The notes below the pieces were generated by a model. That model worked only from the letters and a program-made list of their open reading frames with translations. It did no database searches and was not told the origin of the DNA. This document shows positions 7,927-16,178 of a DNA stretch of 64,000 bases, piece after piece. The stretch is from an uncultured Oscillospiraceae bacterium (lineage in GTDB: Bacteria; Bacillota; Clostridia; Oscillospirales; Oscillospiraceae), in contig CAKTKC010000010.1 of the NCBI GenBank assembly GCA_934569225.1, positions 34,725 to 98,724 of the forward strand, in the 5' to 3' direction. The position numbers and the translations under genes are program-made. The first letter of the stretch is position 1. Every line of letters begins with the position of its first letter.

Positions 7927-9948
7927 TTATTTTGCTGCTTTCTTCGGGGCTGCGGGTGTTTCGGGAAGAATCACCTTTTCCTTCAGCACGAAGCCGGTTC
8001 TCGCGGGGATGTACAGCTCAATGTAGTCCCTGCCATCAAAACGCTTGGTAGCGTAGGTCTTTTCCGCCACGTTTCCGAAGCCGCCGTACTTTTCGTCGTC
8101 AGTGGACAGAACCACCGTATACTCCCCCGGCTGGCGAACCGGGATGAGAACGTTGTTCAGGGAGTTGCCAAAGTGGAAGTTGAACACAAACACCAGTCCG
8201 TGCCGGTAGTAAGCAAGCGTCTGCTCCGGCGCTTTCATCAGCAGCAGGTCTGCCATGCGCTGGTCGAAGATCCGGTTCTCCTTGGTCAGGTGAACCATAT
8301 CCTCGTCAAAGTCGCCCAGCCACTGGTATTTGAGCATCCCGTTGTCCTTCAGGCTCCACTGGCGGCGGCAGTAGTGGAAGCTCCAGCCGTTGCCCTCCCG
8401 GGGGAAGTCGATCCATTCGGGATGGCCGAATTCGTTGCCCATGAAGTTGAGATACGCTTCTCCGCCGCCGGAAAGGGTGAACAGGCGGATCATCTTGTGC
8501 AGGGCAATGGCGCGGTCGATCACGGGGTTGTGGCAGTCCTTGTTCATGTCGGTGTACATGTTCGCCCCGGCCAGGCGGAAGATCATCGTCTGGTCGCCCA
8601 CCAGCGCCTGATCGTGGGACTCCACGTAGGCCACGGTCTTCTCTCCGGGGCGGCGCAGGCACATGCTGCCCCACATCTTATTGATGTCCCAGAATTCGTC
8701 CTGCCCCTTCACTGCCTTGATCCACATATCCGGCAGACCCATGCCCAGCCGGTAGTCAAAACCGATGCCGCCGTCCTCAATGGGCAGGCACATGCCGGGC
8801 ATACCGGACATATCCTCGGCGATGGTGATGGCCATGGGGTTCACCTGACGGATCAGCTCGTTGGCAAGCTGCAAGTACGTCACCGCTTCGGTGTCGGTGT
8901 TGTAGGAAAAATACTTGCTGTCGGAGGTGAAGTCCGTGCCCAGAGCATGGTCATGGTACAGCATGGAGGTCACGCCGTCGAAGCGGAAGCCGTCAAAATG
9001 ATACTCCGTCATCCAGAATTTCAGGTTGGACAGCAGGAAGTGAATGACGCCGGTCTTGCCGTAGTCAAAGCACTTTGTGCCCCAGGCGGGATGGTCGCCC
9101 TTGGGGCCGTCGTGGAAGAACTGCCAGGTGGTGCCGTCGAACATATTGATTCCCTCGGCGGTATTCTTGACGGCGTGAGAATGCACCACATCCAGCAGCA
9201 CCCGGATGCCCATGGCGTGGGCCTTGTTCACCAGATATTTCAGGTCTTCCGGCTTTCCGAACCAGGAGGAAGCGGCGAAGAAATTGCTTACCTGATAGCC
9301 GAAGGAGCCGTAATAGGGATGCTCCATAATGGCCATGAGCTGGACAGTATTATAGCCCGCCCTGTGGATTCTCGGCAGGATGTTGTCGGCAAATTCCCGG
9401 TAGGAGCCGACCTTGCCCTCTTCCTGCGCCATGCCGATGTGGGCTTCATAGATATACAGCTCGTCCTCGCCGGTAAAGCCCTTGTCCGTCCAGTCGAAGC
9501 TCTTCCGGTCGTCCACCACCTCGCACTCGAAGGTGATGGTCTGCTTGTTCTGCACCACCCGGCGGGCATACAGGGGGATGTGCTCCGTGCGGGTCAGGTT
9601 GGCGTCCACCACGGTTTTGACCTTGCAGCCGTCCCACAGGGCGTCGTCGCCGGGGAGGTACAGCTCCCAGTTTCCGTTCCCGAGATTCGTCAGCGGATGG
9701 GAAGTCTGGTTCCAGCCGTTGAATTCGCCCTCCAGATACAGCTGGTAGGCGCTGGGCGCCCACTCCCGGTAGTACCAGCCGCCATCCACGTGATGGAAGC
9801 CAAAGTACATATGGGCATTGGCAAAATCGTTCAGGGTCTGTCCTTCGGACAAAATACGCTTTTTGGCCGAACGGTACAGGTGCATCCGCAAATCAATATC
9901 CCCGGAGAAAGGCTCAAGCTGGGGATTCAAATTCAAAATACGATACAT
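7927..9948 (-). CDS. glgB: 1,4-alpha-glucan branching enzyme, eukaryote-like (GH13) type
   Basis: The 673-residue enzyme makes alpha-1,6 branches in glycogen. An N-terminal CBM48-like module (YYREWAPSAYQLYLEGEFNGW) precedes the GH13 barrel. The barrel shows the nucleophile motif FDGFRFDGVTSM, the general acid in TIAEDMSG and the third acidic motif VESHDQALVGD. VVHSHAVKNTAEGIN and LSNLKFWMTEYHFDGF are the wording seen in plant, fungal and some bacterial GH13_8 enzymes rather than in E. coli-type GlgB. The start at 9948 has AAGGAG 5 nt ahead; TTG 9969 is less likely. No other glycogen genes are adjacent. It is transcribed alone from a strong promoter. Confidence 0.92.
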   Translation of the reverse strand: MYRILNLNPQLEPFSGDIDLRMHLYRSAKKRILSEGQTLNDFANAHMYFGFHHVDGGWYYREWAPSAYQLYLEGEFNGWNQTSHPLTNLGNGNWELYLPGDDALWDGCKVKTVVDANLTRTEHIPLYARRVVQNKQTITFECEVVDDRKSFDWTDKGFTGEDELYIYEAHIGMAQEEGKVGSYREFADNILPRIHRAGYNTVQLMAIMEHPYYGSFGYQVSNFFAASSWFGKPEDLKYLVNKAHAMGIRVLLDVVHSHAVKNTAEGINMFDGTTWQFFHDGPKGDHPAWGTKCFDYGKTGVIHFLLSNLKFWMTEYHFDGFRFDGVTSMLYHDHALGTDFTSDSKYFSYNTDTEAVTYLQLANELIRQVNPMAITIAEDMSGMPGMCLPIEDGGIGFDYRLGMGLPDMWIKAVKGQDEFWDINKMWGSMCLRRPGEKTVAYVESHDQALVGDQTMIFRLAGANMYTDMNKDCHNPVIDRAIALHKMIRLFTLSGGGEAYLNFMGNEFGHPEWIDFPREGNGWSFHYCRRQWSLKDNGMLKYQWLGDFDEDMVHLTKENRIFDQRMADLLLMKAPEQTLAYYRHGLVFVFNFHFGNSLNNVLIPVRQPGEYTVVLSTDDEKYGGFGNVAEKTYATKRFDGRDYIELYIPARTGFVLKEKVILPETPAAPKKAAK

Positions 9949-10009
9949 AGCGTCTCCTTTTCCGCGCAAGTCACGTCTGTATGAACAAAAGGGTCATCCC
10001 TTTGCCCTT

Positions 10010-10038
10010 ATTTTAGGATAATCGGTTGGCTCTGTCAA
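10010..10038 (-). promoter_or_regulatory. Promoter of glgB
   Basis: Minus strand TTGACA (10033-10038), 17-bp spacer, TAAAAT (10010-10015). Confidence 0.8.
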
Positions 10039-10051
10039 GGACTTTTCATTC

Positions 10052-10126
10052 TTTACAATTTGCTTCACTATTTGATTTTCATTTTACATACCGGAGATTT
10101 TGGAATTTACAATGGGTTGGTATCAT
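10052..10126 (+). promoter_or_regulatory. pst promoter with Pho-box-like repeats (tentative)
   Basis: Repeats resembling TTYACA occur at 10052-10057, 10064-10069, 10083-10088 and 10106-10111, ahead of an extended -10 candidate TGGTATCAT (10118-10126). PhoP-type regulators bind TT-rich hexamer repeats upstream of pst operons. Spacing here is only partly regular, so the operator call is an inference. Confidence 0.4.
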
Positions 10127-10186
10127 GAAGCCGTAGGATAAATCCCAAGTACATCAAAAATAAAACCTATAAGGAGAAGTAAGATT

Positions 10187-11080
10187 ATGAAAAAAGTCAT
10201 TTCCATCGCACTGATTGCTATGCTTGTTGTCGCCATGGCCGGCTGCTCTCAGAGCCAGCCCGCCCCCACCGCCGCTCCTGCCGAGACCCCGGCACAGACG
10301 GCCGCCGCTCCCCAGACCGAAGCCCCCGCAGCTGCCGCCGCCCTCTCCGGCACCGTCGCCACTGACGGCTCCACCTCCATGGAGAAGGTCATCGGCGCTC
10401 TGGGCGAAGCCTTCATGGAAGCAAACTCCGGCGTAAACTTCACCTATAACCCCACCGGCTCCGGCTCCGGCATCACCGCCGTGTCCGAAGGCCGCTGCGA
10501 CATCGGCCTGTCCTCCCGTGCGCTGAAGGATTCCGAGGTTGAATCCGGCCTGGTCGGCACCGTTCTGGCCTACGACGGCATCGCCGTGATCGTCAACCCC
10601 GCCAACACCGTGGAAGACCTGGACTTAGGGACCATCGCCAAGATTTACACCGGTGAGATCACCAACTGGTCCGAGGTCGGCGGCGCGGACGCCGAGATCG
10701 TTCTGGTCGGTCGTGAAGCCGGCTCCGGCACCCGCAGCGGCTTCGAGGAACTGACCGAAACCGTTGACAAGTGCCAGTACCGTCAGGAGCTGACCTCCAC
10801 CGGCGACGTCATCACCGCTGTCTCCCAGAACCCCGACGCCATCGGCTACGCTTCCCTGGCCTCCGTCAAGGATTCCGTCAAGGCTCTGAAGGTCGCAGGC
10901 GTGACCCCCACCGAGGAAACCGTCAAGGACGGCACCTACCTCATCCAGCGTCCCTTCGTGCTGGTCACCAAGGAAGGCGTGGAGCTGAGCCCCGTCGCCC
11001 AGGCGTTCTTCGACTACGCCACCAAGGGTCAGGCCAATGACATCATCACCGCTTCCGGTGTGGTTCCCGCCAACGGCTAA
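10187..11080 (+). CDS. pstS: Phosphate ABC transporter substrate-binding lipoprotein PstS
   Basis: The 297-residue protein starts with a lipoprotein signal (lipobox VAMAGC, Cys20), followed by an Ala/Pro/Thr-rich linker to about residue 55. The mature domain shows phosphate-binding loops DGSTSM and NPTGSGSGI, plus the conserved GREAGSGTR. It captures inorganic phosphate outside the membrane and delivers it to PstCA. GGAGAAG sits well before the ATG. It heads the pstSCAB-phoU operon; a hairpin after its stop probably reduces transcription into the rest of the operon. Confidence 0.95.
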   Translation: MKKVISIALIAMLVVAMAGCSQSQPAPTAAPAETPAQTAAAPQTEAPAAAAALSGTVATDGSTSMEKVIGALGEAFMEANSGVNFTYNPTGSGSGITAVSEGRCDIGLSSRALKDSEVESGLVGTVLAYDGIAVIVNPANTVEDLDLGTIAKIYTGEITNWSEVGGADAEIVLVGREAGSGTRSGFEELTETVDKCQYRQELTSTGDVITAVSQNPDAIGYASLASVKDSVKALKVAGVTPTEETVKDGTYLIQRPFVLVTKEGVELSPVAQAFFDYATKGQANDIITASGVVPANG

Positions 11081-11094
11081 AGCAAGCAAACAAC

Positions 11095-11130
11095 GGCTCC
11101 CCCGTCCGGGGGAGCCAACTGCCGTTTTCT
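11095..11130 (+). terminator. Attenuating hairpin between pstS and pstC
   Basis: Perfect 9-bp GC-rich stem 11095-11103/11108-11116 with a 4-nt loop; the T tract (TTTT at 11125) starts about 8 nt after the stem. A leaky terminator here would give more PstS than membrane components. Confidence 0.6.
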
Positions 11131-11180
11131 CAATTCGGTAAGTTTTGCAAGATGGTAAACCTTCTCGAAAGGCTGATAAC

Positions 11181-12053
11181 ATGAAACACAAATCAAACAT
11201 TTTTGAGGCCGTCGTCCACGGTATTTTCCTGATTCTCGGACTGATCACCGTGGGCTGCGTGCTTTTGATCACCATATACTTAATCATCTCCGGCATTCCC
11301 GCCATCCGTCAGATCGGTCTGATTCCCTTCCTGTTCGGCAAGAAATGGGCGTCCACGGCGGCGCAGCCGGAATACGGCATTCTCCCCTTCATTCTCACCA
11401 GCGTCTACGGCACCTCCGGGGCTGTCATCATCGGCGTACCCATCGGATTTCTGACGGCGGTGTATCTGGCGAAAATGGCGCCGAAGCCCGTCAAGCGCTT
11501 TATGGAGCAGGCGGTCTCCATGCTGGCGGGCATTCCCTCCGTGGTTTACGGCCTTGTCGGCATGATGGTGCTGGTGCCGGGACTGCGGAAGCTCTTTCAC
11601 ATTCCCGACGGCTCCAGCCTGTTTGCCGCCATCATCGTCCTGGCCGTGATGATCCTGCCCTCCATCATCAAAATGTCCATCACCGCCCTGGAAGCAGTCC
11701 CGAAGGAATACGAGGACGCTTCCCTTGCCCTGGGCGCGACGCCTGAGGAGACCTACTTCCGTGTCTCCGTCCCTGCCGCAAAAAGCGGCATTGCCGCCGC
11801 CGTGGTGCTGGGCGTGGGCAGAGCCATCGGCGAGGCCATGGCCGTCATGATGGTGGCTGGCAACGTCCCCAATATGCCCACTTCCCTGTTTCAGAGCGTC
11901 CGTTTCCTCACCACCGCCGTGGCAAGTGAGATGTCCTATTCCAGCGGCCTGCAAAAGCAGGCGCTGTTCTCCATCGCGCTGGTGCTGTTCCTGTTCATCA
12001 TGCTCATCAATGCCGCTCTGAATTTCTTCCTGAAGGGAGACAAAGCAAAATGA
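11181..12053 (+). CDS. pstC: Phosphate ABC transporter permease PstC
   Basis: This 290-residue permease has about six membrane helices and the family signature MLAGIPSVVYGLVG. The EAA loop around EYEDASLALGATPEETYF contacts the ATPase. With PstA it forms the phosphate channel through the membrane. The ATG at 11181 fits the PstC N-terminus and follows AAAGG by 8 nt; an earlier ATG at 11145 lacks a ribosome site. The stop overlaps pstA by 4 nt (ATGA). Confidence 0.94.
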   Translation: MKHKSNIFEAVVHGIFLILGLITVGCVLLITIYLIISGIPAIRQIGLIPFLFGKKWASTAAQPEYGILPFILTSVYGTSGAVIIGVPIGFLTAVYLAKMAPKPVKRFMEQAVSMLAGIPSVVYGLVGMMVLVPGLRKLFHIPDGSSLFAAIIVLAVMILPSIIKMSITALEAVPKEYEDASLALGATPEETYFRVSVPAAKSGIAAAVVLGVGRAIGEAMAVMMVAGNVPNMPTSLFQSVRFLTTAVASEMSYSSGLQKQALFSIALVLFLFIMLINAALNFFLKGDKAK

Positions 12054-12898
12054 TTTCCAAAAAACGAAAGCTGTTCCTCTGGACGGTTCGGGGCGGGATG
12101 TATCTCGCCACCGCGCTGACCGCCGGACTGACCCTGTTTCTCATGGTCTACGTTCTGGCAAAGGGCATCCCCAACATCACCTGGGAGCTGCTCAGCACCA
12201 AGCCGAGCTATCTTGCCGACCGCATCGGCATTCTGCCGGACATCCTCAATACCCTGTACATCATCATTTACACCCTGGTTCTGGTGCTTCCCCTGGGCGT
12301 GGGCGCGGCGATCTATCTGACGGAGTACGCCCACAACAAGAAGGTCGTCGCCGTCATTGAGTACGCCGCCGAGACCCTTTCCGGCATTCCCTCCATCATT
12401 TACGGTCTTGTGGGTATGCTTCTGTTTTCCAACAATATGGGTACTTCCCTGTTGGCGGGTGCGCTGACCCTTGTCATCATGAACCTGCCCACCATCATGC
12501 GCAACACCCAGGAAAGCCTGAAAACCGTGCCCCAGAGCTACCGGGAGGGCGCGTTCGGTCTGGGCGCGGGAAAGTGGCGGGTCATCCGCACGGTGGTGCT
12601 TCCCAACTGCGTGGACGGAATCGTCACCGGCTGTATTCTTTCCATCGGCCGCATTCTGGGCGAGTCCGCCGCGCTGCTGTTCACCGCCGGATTTGCCCAT
12701 GTGGTGAACGGCTTCTGGGCTGCGAGAAACAGCGCGGGCGCGACATTGACGGTTGCCCTGTATGTCTACGCCAAGGAGCAGGGAGAATTCGGCGTCGCCT
12801 TCGCCATTGCCGCCATTCTGATGGTGCTGGCATTTCTCATTAACCTGTCCGCGTCTCTGGTAAGTAAGTATTATGGGAGGAAGAATCGAATTGGCTGA
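12050..12898 (+). CDS. pstA: Phosphate ABC transporter permease PstA
   Basis: The 282-residue second permease subunit carries the parallel signature [17 protein letters not shown] and an EAA-type loop ([20 protein letters not shown]). About six membrane helices are apparent. It pairs with PstC and is translationally coupled to it by the ATGA overlap; the end overlaps the start of pstB. Length is normal for the family. Confidence 0.94.
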   Translation: MISKKRKLFLWTVRGGMYLATALTAGLTLFLMVYVLAKGIPNITWELLSTKPSYLADRIGILPDILNTLYIIIYTLVLVLPLGVGAAIYLTEYAHNKKVVAVIEYAAETLSGIPSIIYGLVGMLLFSNNMGTSLLAGALTLVIMNLPTIMRNTQESLKTVPQSYREGAFGLGAGKWRVIRTVVLPNCVDGIVTGCILSIGRILGESAALLFTAGFAHVVNGFWAARNSAGATLTVALYVYAKEQGEFGVAFAIAAILMVLAFLINLSASLVSKYYGRKNRIG

Positions 12899-13640
12899 TA
12901 TTATTACCGCGAAAAATCTGTGCCTCTGGTACGGGGATACCCAGGCACTGAAATCCATCAACATCGCCGTCCCGGAGCACAGCATCACCGCCCTCATCGG
13001 CCCCTCCGGCTGCGGCAAATCCACATTCCTGAAAACCCTGAACCGCATGAACGACCTGATCCCCGGCGTGAAAATCACGGGGGATATGCGCTACGAGGGC
13101 AAGGACATTTTTCAGGCGGAGGTCAACAACCTGCGCAAGGAAGTGGGCATGGTGTTCCAGAAGCCCAACCCCTTCCCCATGAGCATTTATGACAACATCG
13201 CCTACGGCCCCCGCACCCACGGCATCCATAACAAGGCAAAGCTGGACGAGATCGTGGAGCGTTCCCTCCGGGACGCCGCCATCTGGGACGAGGTAAAAGA
13301 CCGGCTGAAAAAGAACGCTCTGGGTCTTTCCGGCGGCCAGCAGCAGCGGCTGTGCATCGCAAGAGCTTTGGCAGTAGAGCCGAAGGTGCTTCTGATGGAC
13401 GAGCCGACCTCCGCTCTTGACCCCATTTCCACCTTGAAAATTGAGGAACTGGCCGCGTCTCTCAAGAAAAACTACACCATCGTCATCGTTACCCACAACA
13501 TGCAGCAGGCTGTCCGTATCTCCGATTACACCGCCTTCTTCCTTCTGGGCGAGCTGGTGGAATTCGGCGGGACGGAACAGATTTTCTCTCAGCCGCTGGA
13601 CAAGCGGACAGAAGATTACATCACGGGGAGGTTCGGATAA
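12891..13640 (+). CDS. pstB: Phosphate ABC transporter ATP-binding protein PstB
   Basis: The roughly 249-residue ATPase energises phosphate import. Walker A is GPSGCGKST, the signature is [16 protein letters not shown], and Walker B is [12 protein letters not shown]; the switch His is in IVTHNMQQA. The TTG at 12891 is preferred because GGGAGG lies 10 nt ahead and the protein then starts like other PstB proteins. An in-frame ATG at 12873 would add six residues but has no clear ribosome site. The stop overlaps the phoU start by one base. Confidence 0.93.
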   Translation: MADIITAKNLCLWYGDTQALKSINIAVPEHSITALIGPSGCGKSTFLKTLNRMNDLIPGVKITGDMRYEGKDIFQAEVNNLRKEVGMVFQKPNPFPMSIYDNIAYGPRTHGIHNKAKLDEIVERSLRDAAIWDEVKDRLKKNALGLSGGQQQRLCIARALAVEPKVLLMDEPTSALDPISTLKIEELAASLKKNYTIVIVTHNMQQAVRISDYTAFFLLGELVEFGGTEQIFSQPLDKRTEDYITGRFG

Positions 13641-14281
13641 TGCGGGAATTATTTGAGGAGCAGCTTCTGCTGCTGAATCAGGAACTGACGGAAATGGGCG
13701 CGCTGTGCGAGGAGATCATCTCCCTTGCCACCCAGGCGCTGGGTTCCTACACGAAAGAGCTGGGGGAGAAGGTCTCCAAGGTCGGCGCGAAGATCGACGA
13801 GGAGGAGCGCACCATCGAGACCATCTGTATGCGTCTGCTTCTGCGCCAACAGCCGGTGGCGCGGGACCTGCGTGCCGTCTCCGCAGCGCTGAAAATGATC
13901 ACGGACATGGAGCGGATCGGCGACCAGGCGGAGGACATTGTGGAGATCATCCCCTGCATGATCGCCCATCCCCATGAAGAATACCCCAAAATTCAGGAGA
14001 TGGCGAAGGAGACCATCGCCATGGTCACGGACAGCGTGGACGCCTACGTCAAGCAGGACGTGTACCTCGCCAAAGCCGTGCAGATGCACGACGACGTGGT
14101 GGATAACTACTTCACCCGGATCAAGAGCGGTCTGATCGACATGATCGCCAAGAACCCCGACGAAGGAGAGTACGCCCTCGACCTTTTGATGATCGCCAAA
14201 TACTTTGAGCGCATCGGCGACCATGCCACGAACATTGCCGAGTGGGTGGAGTTTTCCGTCACCGGCAGTCATAACGAATAA
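13640..14281 (+). CDS. phoU: Phosphate signalling protein PhoU
   Basis: The 213-residue all-helical protein has two PhoU repeats, each with a metal-binding acidic signature (MERIGDQAEDIVEI near residue 90; FERIGDHATNIAEW near residue 190). PhoU couples the PstSCAB transporter to the phosphate-sensing histidine kinase and represses the Pho response when phosphate is plentiful. It is the last gene of the operon and overlaps pstB by one base. No clear terminator follows before the structured repeat. Confidence 0.94.
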   Translation: MRELFEEQLLLLNQELTEMGALCEEIISLATQALGSYTKELGEKVSKVGAKIDEEERTIETICMRLLLRQQPVARDLRAVSAALKMITDMERIGDQAEDIVEIIPCMIAHPHEEYPKIQEMAKETIAMVTDSVDAYVKQDVYLAKAVQMHDDVVDNYFTRIKSGLIDMIAKNPDEGEYALDLLMIAKYFERIGDHATNIAEWVEFSVTGSHNE

Positions 14282-14299
14282 ACCAGCCTTGTAATGGGT

Positions 14300-14492
14300 G
14301 TCCGTAAAGCAGTGAATGGAGCGCATCTGTACCGATACGCTCCATTTCTCATGCCAAAATGCGTAACCCCCCTTGGCTCTCCCTCTGGGAGAGCTGTCAC
14401 CGCAGGTGACTGAGAGGGTATTGCACCCTCGCTTCCCCTCTCCGTCTTCGCTTCGCTCAGCCACCTCTCCCATAGGGAGAGGCAAGGGGTGC
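14300..14492. repeat. Structured intergenic repeat, copy A
   Basis: About 190 bp, matching copy B at 46193-46383 in the same orientation. It consists of successive hairpins: 14315-14323/14338-14346, then 14375-14383/14387-14395, then GTCACC/GGTGAC, and finally CCTCTCCC/GGGAGAGG near the right end. Ends resemble inverted CCCCTTG...CAAGGGG. Several differences from copy B are compensatory. Confidence 0.85.
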
Positions 14493-14519
14493 GCTTCAGT
14501 TTGCGGTGCCTTCCCTGCG

Positions 14520-14548
14520 TTGACATTTTTTCCGCAATGCGGTACAAT
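14520..14548 (+). promoter_or_regulatory. Promoter of the aldo/keto reductase gene
   Basis: TTGACA (14520-14525), 17-bp spacer, TACAAT (14543-14548); the start codon is 25 bases further. Confidence 0.85.
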
Positions 14549-14572
14549 GACCCCATAAAGGAGGTTTTCATC

Positions 14573-15562
14573 ATGTACATTGCTTCTGAAACCCGATATG
14601 ATTCCATGCCCTACAACCGCACGGGCAAAAGCGGCCTGAAGCTGCCCGCCGTGTCCCTCGGCCTGTGGCACAACTTCGGCGACACCGGCTGCTATGACAC
14701 CATGCGGAAAATTTGCCGCACCGCTTTCGGCCACGGCATTACCCACTTTGACCTCGCCAACAACTACGGTCCCGCGGACGGCAGCGCCGAGCGGAATTTT
14801 GGCCAGATTCTGAAAGACGATTTGGGCGTCTACCGGGACGAGATCGTCGTCAGCACCAAGGCGGGCTATTATATGTGGCCGGGCCCCTACGGCGAATGGG
14901 GCAGCCGGAAATATATGCTTGCCAGTCTCGACCAGAGCCTGAAACGGATGGGTCTGGAATACGTGGACATTTTCTACCATCACCGTCCCGACCCCGACAC
15001 CCCGCTGGAGGAGACCATGGGCGCCCTTGCCACGGCCGTCCAATCCGGCAAGGCGCTGTATGTGGGTCTTTCCAACTACGACGGCGAACGGATGGCACAG
15101 GCCGCGAAGATTCTGGAGGAAATGAGAGTTCCCTTCATCATCAACCAGAACCGCTACTCCATTTTCGACCGCACCATTGAGAAGAACGGCCTGAAGGATA
15201 CCGCCGCCAGGCTGGGCAAGGGCATTATCGCCTTCTCCCCCCTGGCACAGGGTCTGCTGACCGACCGGTATCTGAAGGGCATTCCCGCCGACAGCCGCAT
15301 TATGACCGACGGCCGCTTCCTGAAAGCGGGCGCTCTGACCCCCGAACGGCTGGAGCAGATCCGGAAGCTGAACGACCTTGCCGCCCAGCGTGGGCAGACG
15401 CTGGCGCAGATGGCGCTGAGCTGGGTTCTGCGGGACGGCATCGTCACCAGCGTTCTGGCAGGCGCTTCCCGCCCGGAACAGGTTCTGGACAACATCCAGG
15501 CGGCGCAGAACACCGCCTTTACCAGCGACGAGCTGGCGCTTATCGACAGCATCAGCCTGTAA
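14573..15562 (+). CDS. Aldo/keto reductase, glyceraldehyde-3-phosphate reductase (YghZ-like)
   Basis: This 329-residue TIM-barrel oxidoreductase resembles the YghZ group, which reduces L-glyceraldehyde 3-phosphate and other toxic aldehydes or ketones with NADPH. The catalytic tetrad is visible: Asp in ITHFDLANNYG, the Tyr of the same motif, Lys in VSTKAGYYMWPGPYG and His in DIFYHHRPD. The C-terminal NADP-binding region is VLAGASRPEQVLDN. The ATG at 14573 has AAAGGAGG 8 nt ahead; upstream codons run into the repeat. Monocistronic, with its own promoter and terminator. The physiological substrate is inferred only. Confidence 0.88.
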   Translation: MYIASETRYDSMPYNRTGKSGLKLPAVSLGLWHNFGDTGCYDTMRKICRTAFGHGITHFDLANNYGPADGSAERNFGQILKDDLGVYRDEIVVSTKAGYYMWPGPYGEWGSRKYMLASLDQSLKRMGLEYVDIFYHHRPDPDTPLEETMGALATAVQSGKALYVGLSNYDGERMAQAAKILEEMRVPFIINQNRYSIFDRTIEKNGLKDTAARLGKGIIAFSPLAQGLLTDRYLKGIPADSRIMTDGRFLKAGALTPERLEQIRKLNDLAAQRGQTLAQMALSWVLRDGIVTSVLAGASRPEQVLDNIQAAQNTAFTSDELALIDSISL

Positions 15563-15572
15563 AAACGTCAGA

Positions 15573-15612
15573 AATCCGCTGTTTTCGCAATCGAAAACAG
15601 CGGATTATTTTA
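15573..15612. terminator. Bidirectional terminator
   Basis: Perfect 15-bp stem 15573-15587/15592-15606, loop CAAT, T-rich on both sides. It separates the aldo/keto reductase gene from the convergent uracil-DNA glycosylase gene. Confidence 0.9.
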
Positions 15613-16176
15613 CATATTTGCGCCGATCTCCCGGATTTTCGCCCGGATGGCGAGCAGATCGTCGAATGTCTCCGGGCGCTTGGACACGTCCCGCAGCAGC
15701 GCCGACGGGTGGTATATCGCCGTCATCCAGACGCCGTTCCGCTCCACCCACTGGCCGTGCTGTCTCGTAATGCGGTAGTCCGGGTCGATCAGCCGTTTCG
15801 CCGCGATACGCCCCAGACAGACGATGATCTTCGGCTTTACCAGCGCCACCTGATTGCGCAGATAGCCGATGCAGGCGTCCTGCTCCGTTTCCAGCGGGTC
15901 ACGGTTGTGGGGCGGGCGGCATTTGACGATGTTGGCGATATAGCAGTTCGTCTCCCGGCTCAGATCGATGATGCACAGCATATCGTCTAAGAGCTTGCCC
16001 GCCGGGCCGACAAAGGGCTGACCCTTCAAGTCCTCCTGTTCGCCGGGGCCTTCTCCCACGAACATGATGTCCGCGTCCTCTTTTCCCACGCCGAATACAA
16101 CATTATGTCTCGTCTCGCACAGACCGCAGCGGGTGCAGTCGGCGCAGACGCTTTTCAGTCCGTTCCAGTTCAGCAT
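15610..16176 (-). CDS. Type 4 (4Fe-4S) uracil-DNA glycosylase
   Basis: The 188-residue enzyme removes uracil from DNA as the first step of base excision repair. It has the family A motif GEGPGEQEDLKGQPFVG, motif 3 in YHPSALLR, and the cluster cysteines: a CADC/CGLC pair near residues 11-20 plus Cys in KCRPPHNRDP and a second about 16 residues later. The start at 16176 has AAGGAG ahead. The open frame runs further upstream to 16611, but only as a shadow of the DacF-like gene, whose stop lies 3 bases away. The two are probably co-transcribed. Confidence 0.9.
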   Translation of the reverse strand: MLNWNGLKSVCADCTRCGLCETRHNVVFGVGKEDADIMFVGEGPGEQEDLKGQPFVGPAGKLLDDMLCIIDLSRETNCYIANIVKCRPPHNRDPLETEQDACIGYLRNQVALVKPKIIVCLGRIAAKRLIDPDYRITRQHGQWVERNGVWMTAIYHPSALLRDVSKRPETFDDLLAIRAKIREIGANM

Positions 16177-16178
16177 CG

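Noticed and set aside
8173..9984. Long plus-strand open frame opposite glgB
   Set aside because: Antisense shadow of a clear glycosyl hydrolase gene; composition is typical of shadows.
14360..14570. Protein-coding reading of the structured repeat (LSLWERW...-type translations)
   Set aside because: The same peptide-like words appear in both repeat copies in unrelated contexts; the DNA is hairpin-rich and non-coding.
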